This document shows, piece by piece, positions 1 through 6,774 of a stretch of 23,303 nt of DNA (its first letter is position 1; each line of letters opens with the position of its first letter). Made by a program: the position numbers and the translations under genes. Source of the DNA: Chloroflexota bacterium (GTDB lineage: Bacteria; Chloroflexota; Dehalococcoidia; SZUA-161); the NCBI GenBank assembly GCA_016865955.1, contig VGNW01000010.1:1-23303 (forward strand), read 5' to 3'. The notes beneath the pieces are model-generated. The model made no database searches. It worked only from the letters and a program-made list of their open reading frames with translations, and was not told where the DNA came from.

Positions 1-47
1 GGCTGAACCTCCGCCGTCGATTTCAAAAAGGTGCTCTAGTATACCAT

Positions 48-110
48 CTTCGGTAACAGGAATTATGACGCAATGATATATACTTCGGTAACACTTTATT
101 TTGACGCAAT
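48..110. repeat. Two-copy imperfect direct repeat
   Basis: The element CTTCGGTAACA followed by TGACGCAAT occurs twice, at 48-58/66-74 and 83-93/102-110, with a period of 35-36 bp. The outer blocks are identical and the 7-8 bp between them differ. The repeat lies just downstream of the stop of the dehydratase-like gene, in a stretch (1-152) where I find no convincing gene. It could be the edge of a mobile element or a pair of protein-binding sites. Nothing else in the window resembles it. Confidence 0.55.
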
Positions 111-152
111 ACGGTGCCCACAGGGATATTTTTAGTTGCTCCGACCCTATGT

Positions 153-1178
153 TTACAGCTCTGATTTTGCCGAAGCTTTATTCGATGCTGCTGCCCGTCT
201 TTTGAGCATATCAATGAATGCTTCGATGCGCGTCCTGACATGGCTGTTGAGCGTGAAGTCGGTATTGCCCTCCAGCGTCAGCATGGGCATGTTGATGGCG
301 TGGCGGAAGATTATGTCGCCTATGCCGCGGTGACAGAATGCCTGCACATAGTGAATGACGCCGTCCGCGCGCCGCCGGCGCAGTTGCGTTGTGATATCGT
401 CAGCGCGCCCGAAGATGGAATAGGGGTAGGTATAGTTGCTGTACTGCTGGGCAAGCGAGACGCCGGGGGCGGGCATAGCGAACTGTCGCTGAATCTCATT
501 AAAGACGACACGCGCTCCGTTGCGCTCGATAAAGGAGTAGAGTCCGCCGGCGAATACGGGCGGCACACCGATATAGGCGAGGCGAAGCATATTATCGGGA
601 TAGGGTTTCCTTTTTTTGACCTCTCCCAGTAACTTTCCCAGACTGCGTTCATATTCGCGGTAGTCACCATTGAAATCCGAACTTGAGACCAGCCAGAAGT
701 GGTTCTCCTGTCCGCTGACCAGCCCCTCTTTCCAGGTAAGCCCGTCAAGCTCCAGGGCAAGCTGCCTGGCGTTTGCCAGCTCACACTTTACCTTCTCCGC
801 CTTATCCAGAGTCGTCCCCAGCCTCCGCGCTAAATCCTCCAGAGCGCCTTGCATGAGCACGACATCGGGTCGCTCGGGGTAGGCGAAGGGCAGTACCTCC
901 AGCCCTTTGAGCTTGAGCACCTCCATGAGCATTATGGTATTGGAGCAGTCGCCGGTGGTGACGCAGAGCACGGTGTTTATGCCGTACTCCATACAGACGC
1001 CGTAGATGCCCTTAATCCAGGTGCAGCAGTTCTGAGGAAAGCCAGCCCTCTCGGCTACGCTCACCAGGCGTTCCCGTTCCGGGCTGCCGATGAACAGGTT
1101 GTTGAGGTCAACCGGCTTATAGCCCGCCGCCATCAACACTTCTATGGGGACTGTGGTGGTGATACCGATCCGTTTCAT
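153..1178 (-). CDS. 2-hydroxyacyl-CoA dehydratase subunit-like protein (HgdB/FldB/BcrC superfamily)
   Basis: The 341-aa product has the features of the D-component family of 2-hydroxyacyl-CoA dehydratases and benzoyl-CoA reductases, whose members hold a [4Fe-4S] cluster and take low-potential electrons from an ATP-dependent activator. Candidate cluster cysteines are C51/C52 (QNCCTW), C72 and C78 (CVTTGDC), and C282 (FCHRG). A C-terminal TLEGNTDF block fits the family. The gene starts 9 bp after the hicA stop. A GAAGGTG sequence overlapping that stop could serve as a distant ribosome site, so it probably belongs to the end of the enolase operon. No second dehydratase subunit and no HgdC-type activator is next to it, so substrate and even enzymatic activity are uncertain. 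Stand-alone members of this superfamily are common in anaerobes and mostly uncharacterised. Confidence 0.8.
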   Translation of the reverse strand: MKRIGITTTVPIEVLMAAGYKPVDLNNLFIGSPERERLVSVAERAGFPQNCCTWIKGIYGVCMEYGINTVLCVTTGDCSNTIMLMEVLKLKGLEVLPFAYPERPDVVLMQGALEDLARRLGTTLDKAEKVKCELANARQLALELDGLTWKEGLVSGQENHFWLVSSSDFNGDYREYERSLGKLLGEVKKRKPYPDNMLRLAYIGVPPVFAGGLYSFIERNGARVVFNEIQRQFAMPAPGVSLAQQYSNYTYPYSIFGRADDITTQLRRRRADGVIHYVQAFCHRGIGDIIFRHAINMPMLTLEGNTDFTLNSHVRTRIEAFIDMLKRRAAASNKASAKSEL

Positions 1179-1187
1179 TTATTCAAG

Positions 1188-1421
1188 CTACACCTTCGCA
1201 AGTAGCTCTAAAAATGCTTCTCTTGTCAATTCAGCATCATGGATTATCTTCCTCAAAAGACCGCGCCCTAAATCCTCGCCTTTATGTACAGGTATCACCG
1301 TGGCTCTCCCGTCAACATGTCTGAGAAAAACATGGCTTCCTCTTCGTCGCACAACCTCAAAGCCTGCCTTCTGGAGAGCCTTGATTACTCTTTCTGCTGT
1401 CACAGGGCGAAGCTTGCTCAC
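1188..1421 (-). CDS. hicA: HicA-type mRNA interferase toxin
   Basis: The 77-aa protein is a small double-stranded-RNA-binding-fold toxin of the HicA/YcfA family, which cleaves mRNA independently of ribosome pausing codons. The family signature G28-S29-H30 followed by H35 (RRRGSHVFLRH) supplies the expected catalytic histidine, and the pattern VIPVHKGEDLGRGLLRKII is typical. Translation starts at a GTG codon whose GTGA overlaps the stop of hicB, with an AAGGTGG ribosome site within the hicB end. Antitoxin-before-toxin order with a 4-nt overlap implies translational coupling. The toxin looks intact. Its partner is the neighbouring hicB. Confidence 0.9.
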   Translation of the reverse strand: MSKLRPVTAERVIKALQKAGFEVVRRRGSHVFLRHVDGRATVIPVHKGEDLGRGLLRKIIHDAELTREAFLELLAKV

Positions 1422-1627
1422 ACCACCACCTTCTGAACACCAATAAATTCTGTCTTAATATCTTCGCCCTCTACCTCAAGGCATAATAAAATAGCCTCTT
1501 TTACCCGCTCCATAAGTTCATCCAGAGACTTTGCCTGGGTGTGACAGCCTTTGAGTTCAGGAACGCTGCCTACGTAGTACCCATCCTCGTCTCTCTCGAT
1601 AACAACGCTAAACTCTTTCTTCTTCAT
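1418..1627 (-). CDS. hicB: HicB-type antitoxin (short form)
   Basis: The 69-aa protein has the HicB partial RNase-H-like fold signature: a FSVVIERDEDGYYVGSVPEL-type start, then GCHTQAKSLDEL and a helix ending in AILLCLE. HicB proteins bind and neutralise HicA. This one ends after the core fold and has no C-terminal helix-turn-helix or ribbon-helix-helix region, so I infer it cannot repress its own promoter in the usual way. It starts only 3 bp after the enolase stop, and its GAGGAGGT ribosome site lies inside the last enolase codons. It is therefore expected to be co-transcribed with enolase. Confidence 0.9.
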   Translation of the reverse strand: MKKKEFSVVIERDEDGYYVGSVPELKGCHTQAKSLDELMERVKEAILLCLEVEGEDIKTEFIGVQKVVV

Positions 1628-1630
1628 ACC

Positions 1631-2917
1631 CTACCTCCTCAAATTGCGAAATGCGCCTTCGCCGGCGTACATGGCTCTTTTGTTCAGCTCTTCTTCGATA
1701 CGCAGCAGGCGGTTGTACTTGGCAACGCGCTCGGAGCGGCAGGGCGCTCCTGCCTTTATCTGACCCGTGTTCATGGCGACAGCAAGGTCGCTTATAGTAG
1801 TGTCCTCGGTCTCGCCGGAGCGGTGGCTCACCACCGATGTCCACCCCGCCTTCTTCGCCATATCGATAACAGCCAGCGTCTCGGTGAGGGTTCCTATCTG
1901 GTTGAGCTTTATCAGAATCGAGTTGGAGCAGTTCTCGGCGATGCCTCGACTCAGTCGTTCCCTGTTCGTGGTATAGAGGTCGTCGCCCACAAGCTGCACT
2001 TTGTCGCCCAACCTCTGCCTGAGCAGCTTCCAGCCCTCCCAGTCGTCCTCCGCCATGCCGTCCTCTATGCTGATTATGGGGTATTCGGATACCAGTTTGC
2101 TGTAGTACTCAACCATCTCAGCGCCGGTGTAAGATACGCCCTCTTTCGCCAGTACATATTTGCCACTCTTAAAGAACTCGGTCGAGGCGGGGTCTAATCC
2201 TATATAGCATTCCTTGCCGGGCTTGTAGCCGGCAGCCTCGATGGCAGCCAGAATCACCTCCACCGCCTCACGATTCGTCGCCAGCCTGGGGGCAAAACCG
2301 CCCTCGTCGCCCACACCCGTGCTTGCTCCTCTGGACTTCAGTACCTTCTTCAGAGCATGATAAACCTCGGTTCCAATCTGCAGGGCATGGGCGAAGTTCC
2401 GTGCGCCCACGGGCAGCACCATGAACTCCTGCAAGTCCACCGAGTCCTCAGCGTGTTTGCCGCCGTTGAGTATGTTCATCAAGGGCACCGGCAGCAGGCG
2501 GGCGGCTTCTCCTCCCAGATAGCGATAGAGCGGCATGCCCTGCGAGTTGGCTGCGGCATGAGCTACAGCCAGAGACACGCCCAGCATGGCATTAGCGCCC
2601 AGCTTCGATTTATTAGGGGTGCCGTCCAGACCTATCATCTTCTGGTCGATCGCCACCTGGTCCACAGCCGACATCCCGATTATGGCGGGAGCTATTATCT
2701 CCCTGACATTGTTTACAGCCTTCGAAACGCCCAAACCGCGGAACGCCGATGAATCGCCGTCACGCAGCTCCACCGCCTCGTGGCTGCCTGTGCTCGCCCC
2801 CGAGGGTACGGCAGCACAGCCTACGGAGCCATCAGCCAGGCCGACCTCCACCTCCACCGTAGGATTGCCTCTGGAATCGAATATCTGTCTGCCTTTTATG
2901 CTTTTGATACTCTTCAT
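1631..2917 (-). CDS. eno: Enolase (phosphopyruvate hydratase)
   Basis: The cytoplasmic glycolytic and gluconeogenic enzyme interconverts 2-phosphoglycerate and phosphoenolpyruvate. The 428-aa chain is of normal length. Visible active-site residues include H155 (GGKHAED), E205 (GDEGGFAP), Mg2+ ligands D242, E285 and D312, the catalytic lysine K337 in the LIKLNQIGTLTE signature, and the SHRSGETED loop at 364-372. Its start overlaps the stop of the upstream LOG-family gene by 4 bp (ATGA), so the two are translationally coupled. hicB follows after 3 bp. The function is as sure as sequence reading allows. Confidence 0.98.
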   Translation of the reverse strand: MKSIKSIKGRQIFDSRGNPTVEVEVGLADGSVGCAAVPSGASTGSHEAVELRDGDSSAFRGLGVSKAVNNVREIIAPAIIGMSAVDQVAIDQKMIGLDGTPNKSKLGANAMLGVSLAVAHAAANSQGMPLYRYLGGEAARLLPVPLMNILNGGKHAEDSVDLQEFMVLPVGARNFAHALQIGTEVYHALKKVLKSRGASTGVGDEGGFAPRLATNREAVEVILAAIEAAGYKPGKECYIGLDPASTEFFKSGKYVLAKEGVSYTGAEMVEYYSKLVSEYPIISIEDGMAEDDWEGWKLLRQRLGDKVQLVGDDLYTTNRERLSRGIAENCSNSILIKLNQIGTLTETLAVIDMAKKAGWTSVVSHRSGETEDTTISDLAVAMNTGQIKAGAPCRSERVAKYNRLLRIEEELNKRAMYAGEGAFRNLRR

Positions 2918-3405
2918 TCCTTTTCACCTGCTTTCGTTTTCCCCTCTGCCGCTGCCAGAGCCTTCTCCACAGCCTCTCTGGGAGTATTAGCAGAGATAAT
3001 GGATTTAACCAGGCGTCCGTTCTTTGAAAGCGACCACGTGTTCAGCCCGATGACGGGTATTTTATTGCGCAGGGCACAGGCTATCTCGGAGAGGGTCCCG
3101 TACTGCCCCCCGATGGCGATTACAGCCTGGGCTGAGTTAACCACGATTACGTTGCGTGCCTCTCCCATGCCGGTAACAACGGGTATATCTACATACGGAT
3201 TAGCTTCCTCGCGACTGTTACCCGGCAATATTCCCACCGTCCTGCCATTGGCAGCGCGGGCTCCCTTGCAGGCTGCTGCCATCACGCCGCCCAGCCCCCC
3301 GCAAATCAGGGTTACGCCCCGTTTAGCTAATTGAGTCCCCACCGCTTCTGCAAGTTTGGCTTCGTCACGAGAGCACTGTCCTCCGCCGACTACAGCGATA
3401 AACAT
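2914..3405 (-). CDS. LOG-like Rossmann protein (TIGR00725 / SLOG type)
   Basis: The 163-aa protein belongs to the DprA/LOG-related nucleotide-binding superfamily. It has a VVGGG start motif, GGLGGVM at 36-42, GMGEARNVI at 79-87, and GGQYGTLSE at 99-107, which corresponds to the GGxGTxxE phosphate-binding motif of LOG phosphoribohydrolases. Related proteins cleave nucleoside monophosphates or bind nucleotide signals, but the true substrate of this short subfamily is not established. Annotations as lysine decarboxylase in this family are historical errors. It is the first gene of the enolase operon, overlapping eno by 4 bp. Confidence 0.8.
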   Translation of the reverse strand: MFIAVVGGGQCSRDEAKLAEAVGTQLAKRGVTLICGGLGGVMAAACKGARAANGRTVGILPGNSREEANPYVDIPVVTGMGEARNVIVVNSAQAVIAIGGQYGTLSEIACALRNKIPVIGLNTWSLSKNGRLVKSIISANTPREAVEKALAAAEGKTKAGEKE

Positions 3406-3452
3406 TCCGCCCCCTTATTCTCAGAGCTTTCCATCCTGAAACGCACAGCCCT

Positions 3453-3458
3453 ATTATA
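3453..3458 (-). promoter_or_regulatory. Putative -10 element for the LOG-eno-hicBA operon
   Basis: On the minus strand the sequence TGGTATATAATAGG contains a perfect TATAAT about 48 bp upstream of the LOG-family start codon. A convincing -35 hexamer at 16-18 bp is missing because that space is filled by a 12-bp hairpin. The overlapping TGG-TATATA reading would act as an extended -10. Confidence 0.45.
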
Positions 3459-3462
3459 TACC

Positions 3463-3489
3463 AGACAAGGGGCTTAAAGCCCCTTGTCT
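3463..3489. terminator. Perfect 12-bp hairpin between the xerC/D-like gene and the LOG operon
   Basis: AGACAAGGGGCT and AGCCCCTTGTCT form a perfect inverted repeat with a TAA loop, 28 bp after the recombinase stop on the minus strand. No uridine tract follows on either strand, so it may be a weak terminator, an RNA processing or stability element, or an operator for the promoter that directly abuts it. Confidence 0.5.
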
Positions 3490-3517
3490 TACTATTCACG
3501 TCAACTACATGACAGAC

Positions 3518-4432
3518 TCATTTCGCACGCGGATGAGAGCTTTCGTACACCCTGCGCAGGTGTTCGGTGGTAAGATGGGTATAAATCTGAGTGGTAGAAA
3601 TATTGGCATGTCCCAGCAGCTCCTGAAGCTCTCTGAGATTCATCTTCCCGCTGTGCAACAGGTGGGTTGCTATACTGTGCCGCAGCACATGAGGCGTAAT
3701 CTCAGCCTCTATTTCCGCCTTCTCGGCATGTCCCTTGAGGATGAGCCAGAACCCCTGCCTGGTCAGACGCTGCCCCCTGCGATTCAGAAAAAGGGCTGTC
3801 TCATCCTGAGTGCTGAGAAGCTGAGGGCGGGCATCGTCGATATAGGTCTTGACCGCCTTAATCGCTTTGCTGTGAATAGGGATAAGGCGCTCCTTTGAGC
3901 CTTTGCCGAAGCAGCGCACGAAGCCATTTCTTAGATTCACCTCGCGAACATTGAGCGACACCATCTCGCTTACTCTCATGCCGGTGGCATAGAGCAGCTC
4001 CAGCATCGCCTTATCCCGTTTCGCCTCGGGAGTATTGTGCTTGTCGGGCTGCTCTAGTAATTTCTCAACGTCCTCGATAGAGATAGCCTTGGGCAGCGCC
4101 TTCCCCACCTTGGGACCGCTCACCCCCTCCGTGGGATTTTTCTTCAGAGTGCCTTCGGCTGTCAGGAAGTTGAAGAATGACTTAATGGCGGCTACCTTGC
4201 GCGCCATCGTAGCCGGCGCGTAGCTGCGCTCTCGCAGGGTCACCAGGTAGTCCAGAATCAGCGCACGGTCGACACTCTCCCAGCCTGCCTGCGACTTATC
4301 CTCTTTGGTAAGCCGTTCCCGTGCAAACGCTGCAAACTGGCTCAAGTCGTTCTTGTAAGCCTCCAGTGTATTGTTGGAGAAGCCTTTCTCCACGGAAAGG
4401 GAAGAGATAAAGTTGGATATTCCCTCGTCCAT
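3518..4432 (-). CDS. Tyrosine site-specific recombinase, XerC/XerD type
   Basis: The 304-aa protein has the standard Xer layout: an N-terminal SAM-like core-binding domain (about 1-100) and a C-terminal catalytic domain. All six catalytic positions are present: R153 (ATGMRVSE), K180 (GKGSKERLIPI), H248 and R251 (HVLRH), H275 (LLGHANI) and nucleophile Y284 (QIYTH). Such enzymes resolve chromosome dimers at dif during division. XerC and XerD cannot be told apart from this alone, and a single-Xer system is possible. A GGGAGGG ribosome site precedes the ATG. The gene lies 24 bp behind the homocitrate synthase-type gene, probably in the same transcript. No phage or integron genes are nearby, so a housekeeping role is favoured. 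Confidence 0.9.
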   Translation of the reverse strand: MDEGISNFISSLSVEKGFSNNTLEAYKNDLSQFAAFARERLTKEDKSQAGWESVDRALILDYLVTLRERSYAPATMARKVAAIKSFFNFLTAEGTLKKNPTEGVSGPKVGKALPKAISIEDVEKLLEQPDKHNTPEAKRDKAMLELLYATGMRVSEMVSLNVREVNLRNGFVRCFGKGSKERLIPIHSKAIKAVKTYIDDARPQLLSTQDETALFLNRRGQRLTRQGFWLILKGHAEKAEIEAEITPHVLRHSIATHLLHSGKMNLRELQELLGHANISTTQIYTHLTTEHLRRVYESSHPRAK

Positions 4433-4456
4433 AGAAACCCTCCCGAAAACTAAACG

Positions 4457-5626
4457 CTAATTATGGCCGGAACCCGGCATTCCGACAGGAGGCAACTCCA
4501 GACCCCTCTCTTTGCAGACCTCCTGGTAAATAAGCACCAGCTCTTTATCGAACAGGGCTCGCTTTCGCCTCAGCGCCATAGCCCTGGCACGAGCCAGTAT
4601 TTCCCTCGCAATATCCTCGGGCAACTCGATGCCGAACTCGCGGGCAAACTTGAACAGTATGGTATGAGAGCCGCTGTGCTTGCCCACCATTATCTGCCGT
4701 TCCAGACCCACCTCTTCGGGGGAAAAAGCCTCGTAGGTGGGCGGATGCTTGAGCACGCCGTCGGCATGGATGCCCGATTCATGGGCGAAGATATTGTCAC
4801 CTATTATAGCCTGACTTACAGGCAAAGGCCTCATCGAAGCCTCCGCTACGTAAAGCGACAGCTCCCGAAGGCGCGTAGTATCTATGCCTGCGTCGATTTT
4901 CTCAATGTGCTTCAAAGCCATCACAACCTCAGCCAGGGAGGCATTGCCCGCTCTCTCTCCCAGGCCATTGACCGTGGTGTTGACCCATTTGGCACCCGCC
5001 CTGATGCCTGCCAGCGCGTTGGCTGTTGCCATGCCGAAGTCGTTATGAGTGTGCATCTCGATATCGATATGGGCTTCCTCGATAAGGCGGCATATCGCCT
5101 CATGAGTCCGGAACGGCTCGAAGACGCCCACAGTATCGCAGAAGCGCAGCCGGTCGGCGCCGGCATCCTTGGCGACCCTGGCGAATTGGATAAGGAAATC
5201 GGGGTCGGCGCGGGAGGCATCCTCGGCATTGACCGAGACATAGAGGTCGTGGCTTTTGGCGTACTTCGTTGCTTTCTTGACGCTCTGTAAGACCCATTCG
5301 CGGGATTGTCTCAATTTATATTGAATGTGTATGTCCGAAGCGGAGATGCTCAGGGCTACAGCCTTTGTGCCGCATTCCAGCGAGCAATCTATATCCGAGA
5401 TAACCGGACGATTCCAGGTAATGATGCTCGATTTCAGACCCAGCGCGATAATGGATTTGATAGCCTCCATTTCATCGCCGCCCATAGCAGGAATGCCCGC
5501 CTCAATCTGGTGTACGCCTATCTCATTCAGCATGCGGGCTATCTGAACCTTCTCCTCGTTGGAGAAAACCACTCCGGCAGTCTGCTCGCCATCCCTCAGA
5601 GTGGTATCATCGATGAGCACGACCAA
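4457..5626 (-). CDS. Homocitrate synthase / Re-citrate synthase-type enzyme (DRE-TIM metallolyase)
   Basis: The enzyme condenses acetyl-CoA with a 2-oxo acid. From the chosen TTG start it has 389 aa. The start is placed there because GGGAGG lies 8-9 nt upstream and the IDDTTLRDGEQ signature (R11, D12) then begins at residue 5, as in the family. The open frame continues upstream to 5770 but that part is not family-like. H192 and H194 (EMHTHNDFG) are metal ligands, and GLGERAGN at 221-228 and the FAHESGIHADG block are intact. The sequence is NifV-like, but no nif genes are nearby. In Dehalococcoides a protein annotated in this way was shown to be a Re-face citrate synthase, so that function is a serious alternative to homocitrate or isopropylmalate/citramalate synthesis. 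Confidence 0.85.
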   Translation of the reverse strand: MVVLIDDTTLRDGEQTAGVVFSNEEKVQIARMLNEIGVHQIEAGIPAMGGDEMEAIKSIIALGLKSSIITWNRPVISDIDCSLECGTKAVALSISASDIHIQYKLRQSREWVLQSVKKATKYAKSHDLYVSVNAEDASRADPDFLIQFARVAKDAGADRLRFCDTVGVFEPFRTHEAICRLIEEAHIDIEMHTHNDFGMATANALAGIRAGAKWVNTTVNGLGERAGNASLAEVVMALKHIEKIDAGIDTTRLRELSLYVAEASMRPLPVSQAIIGDNIFAHESGIHADGVLKHPPTYEAFSPEEVGLERQIMVGKHSGSHTILFKFAREFGIELPEDIAREILARARAMALRRKRALFDKELVLIYQEVCKERGLELPPVGMPGSGHN

Positions 5627-5703
5627 AAGACAATCCTCCCAAGAACTAGTTTGCCTGAATCTAGCAGATACCGGGGACAAGGTCGCTTCACAAAGGCTTA
5701 CAT

Positions 5704-5732
5704 AACATAACACAACCATTTCCCTTTTGCAA
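5704..5732 (-). promoter_or_regulatory. Sigma70-like promoter of the homocitrate/Re-citrate synthase-xer transcript
   Basis: On the minus strand TTGCAA (5727-5732) and TATGTT (5704-5709) are separated by exactly 17 bp, and TGT directly precedes the -10 as an extended element. Transcription would begin near 5697 and leave a leader of about 70 nt before the TTG start at 5626. This supports the shorter start, because the longer frame would begin upstream of the transcript. Confidence 0.6.
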
Positions 5733-5922
5733 GAAGCATCGGATAACGATGGCAACAGCTTCAAGGCCAAGCTCCGAACCCGGCTTTCAGCTATCGGCAG
5801 TCAGTCATCGGTAAGGCTGAACACTAAAAGCTAACGGCTGAGTGCCAGAGAATTGGTTCGGATTCCCCTTGGGTTGGCATTAAGGAGGGTGAAAAGCATT
5901 GAAACACTCTTAGAAGTTTTCC

Positions 5923-5952
5923 TTGACATCCATTTTAACTACGAGATATAAT
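5923..5952 (+). promoter_or_regulatory. Strong sigma70 promoter of rpsU-yqeY
   Basis: A consensus TTGACA at 5923-5928 and a consensus TATAAT at 5947-5952 are 18 bp apart. Transcription would start near 5959, only a few bases before an in-frame TTG at 5963, which favours the later GTG start for S21. Confidence 0.8.
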
Positions 5953-5989
5953 CTTCCGAGAGTTGGAAGTTAGAAAGGGTGTGATATGT

Positions 5990-6181
5990 GTGACAGAGGT
6001 AGTGGTCGGAGATAACGAGCCGTTTGAAAGTGCTTTAAGGCGCTTCAACAAAAAGGTTCAGCAGGACGGCGTACTTGCTGAGGCACGCCGCAGAGAACAT
6101 TTCGAGAAGCCGAGCATCAAACGCAAGAAAAAAGAAGCCACCAAGAGACGGAAGACCGCCAGAAGCGCCCGCGAGCGCTAG
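5990..6181 (+). CDS. rpsU: 30S ribosomal protein S21
   Basis: The 63-aa basic protein has the S21 pattern NEPFESALRRFNKKVQQDG near the start and a lysine/arginine-rich tail beginning at KPSIKRKKK. S21 binds the 30S platform close to the anti-Shine-Dalgarno helix and supports initiation. I place the start at GTG 5990 because GAAAGG lies upstream at a usable distance and the family begins at this point. A TTG at 5963 would add nine non-family residues. yqeY follows after 44 bp, a neighbour pair seen in many bacteria. Confidence 0.92.
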   Translation: MTEVVVGDNEPFESALRRFNKKVQQDGVLAEARRREHFEKPSIKRKKKEATKRRKTARSARER

Positions 6182-6225
6182 AGTCCCGTAAAATCCGTCG
6201 AACACAGGGGGCAACGGAAAAGCAG

Positions 6226-6678
6226 ATGCTGCAAGAAAAGCTGATGGACGACCTCAAGGCAGCGATGAAGGGCAGGGATAAGCTGCGCCACGTGGTCATC
6301 AGCATGGTCAGAGCAGCCATCAAGAACGCCGAGATAGCCCAGCAGAGGACAATGGAAGATCCCGATGTACTGGGCATTATCGCCAAAGAGGCGAAGCTCC
6401 GTAAAGAGAGTATCGAGGAGTTCAAAAAAGGCAACCGCCCCGACCTGGTAGCCAAGGAGGAAGCCGAGCTTGCTATACTCCTCGAATACTTGCCCAAACA
6501 AATGTCGCGCGATGAAATAATCGCTGCCGCGCGTCAGGTTATTGCGGAGGTGGGCGCTCAAGGCCCTGCGGACAAAGGCAAAGTAATGCCCAAGCTCATG
6601 GTTCAACTCAAGGGTAAAGCCGAGGGGCGCGAGATAAACGACATCGTAACCAAACTGCTCAGCGGCGCCATAAGCTGA
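6226..6678 (+). CDS. GatB/YqeY domain protein
   Basis: The 150-aa all-helical protein matches the YqeY family, related to the C-terminal tRNA-binding domain of GatB. Typical features are the start MLQEKLMDDLKAAMK, the central EFKKGNRPDLVAKEEAELAIL and the YLPKQMSRDEI motif, followed by a helical tail with DKGKVMPKLM. It probably interacts with tRNA or aminoacylation machinery, but no enzymatic activity is established. It is co-directional with rpsU, shares its promoter, and is followed by a hairpin that likely ends the transcript. Confidence 0.93.
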   Translation: MLQEKLMDDLKAAMKGRDKLRHVVISMVRAAIKNAEIAQQRTMEDPDVLGIIAKEAKLRKESIEEFKKGNRPDLVAKEEAELAILLEYLPKQMSRDEIIAAARQVIAEVGAQGPADKGKVMPKLMVQLKGKAEGREINDIVTKLLSGAIS

Positions 6679-6699
6679 ACAGAAGACTTAAGGTTCTTC

Positions 6700-6735
6700 A
6701 GGGGACAGTCGGGTTGTCTGATTGTCCCCTTTGTC
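6700..6735 (+). terminator. Rho-independent-type terminator after yqeY
   Basis: AGGGGACA at 6700-6707 pairs with TGTCCCCT at 6723-6730. Three further inner pairs (one G-U) leave a 9-nt loop, and TTTGT follows. The stem is strong and the T tract weak. It lies 21 bp after the yqeY stop. Confidence 0.7.
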
Positions 6736-6774
6736 ACATATTAAACCGTAATTGTTTAGAGAGGGAAAAGGCAG

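Larger units (their letters stand above)
5627..5989. other. Divergent intergenic region with two opposing promoters
   Basis: This 363-bp gap separates the minus-strand synthase gene from rpsU. It holds one sigma70-like promoter in each direction (listed separately). A low-complexity stretch at about 5785-5840 contains degenerate AGCTA/CGGCTGA-type repeats such as AGCTATCGGCAGTCAG and AAGCTAACGGCTGAG. I find no convincing gene here. Confidence 0.6.

Noticed and set aside
1541..2197. 218-codon plus-strand open frame across hicB and eno
   Set aside because: It is antisense to two well-supported genes and its translation has no recognisable domain.
3518..4432. Tyrosine recombinase as integrase of a phage or integrative element
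   Set aside because: Length and motifs are of the Xer housekeeping type and no attachment-site repeats, excisionase or phage genes are near.
4463..5290. 275-codon plus-strand open frame opposite the synthase gene
   Set aside because: It mirrors the conserved enzyme on the other strand and lacks a coherent protein pattern.
4457..5626. Evidence for nitrogen fixation from a NifV-like gene
   Set aside because: No nitrogenase or cofactor genes are in the window and NifV-like enzymes have other roles in anaerobes.
5627..5770. Longer N-terminus for the homocitrate/Re-citrate synthase-type protein
   Set aside because: The added 48 residues are not family-like, would begin upstream of the predicted transcription start, and a good ribosome site supports TTG 5626.
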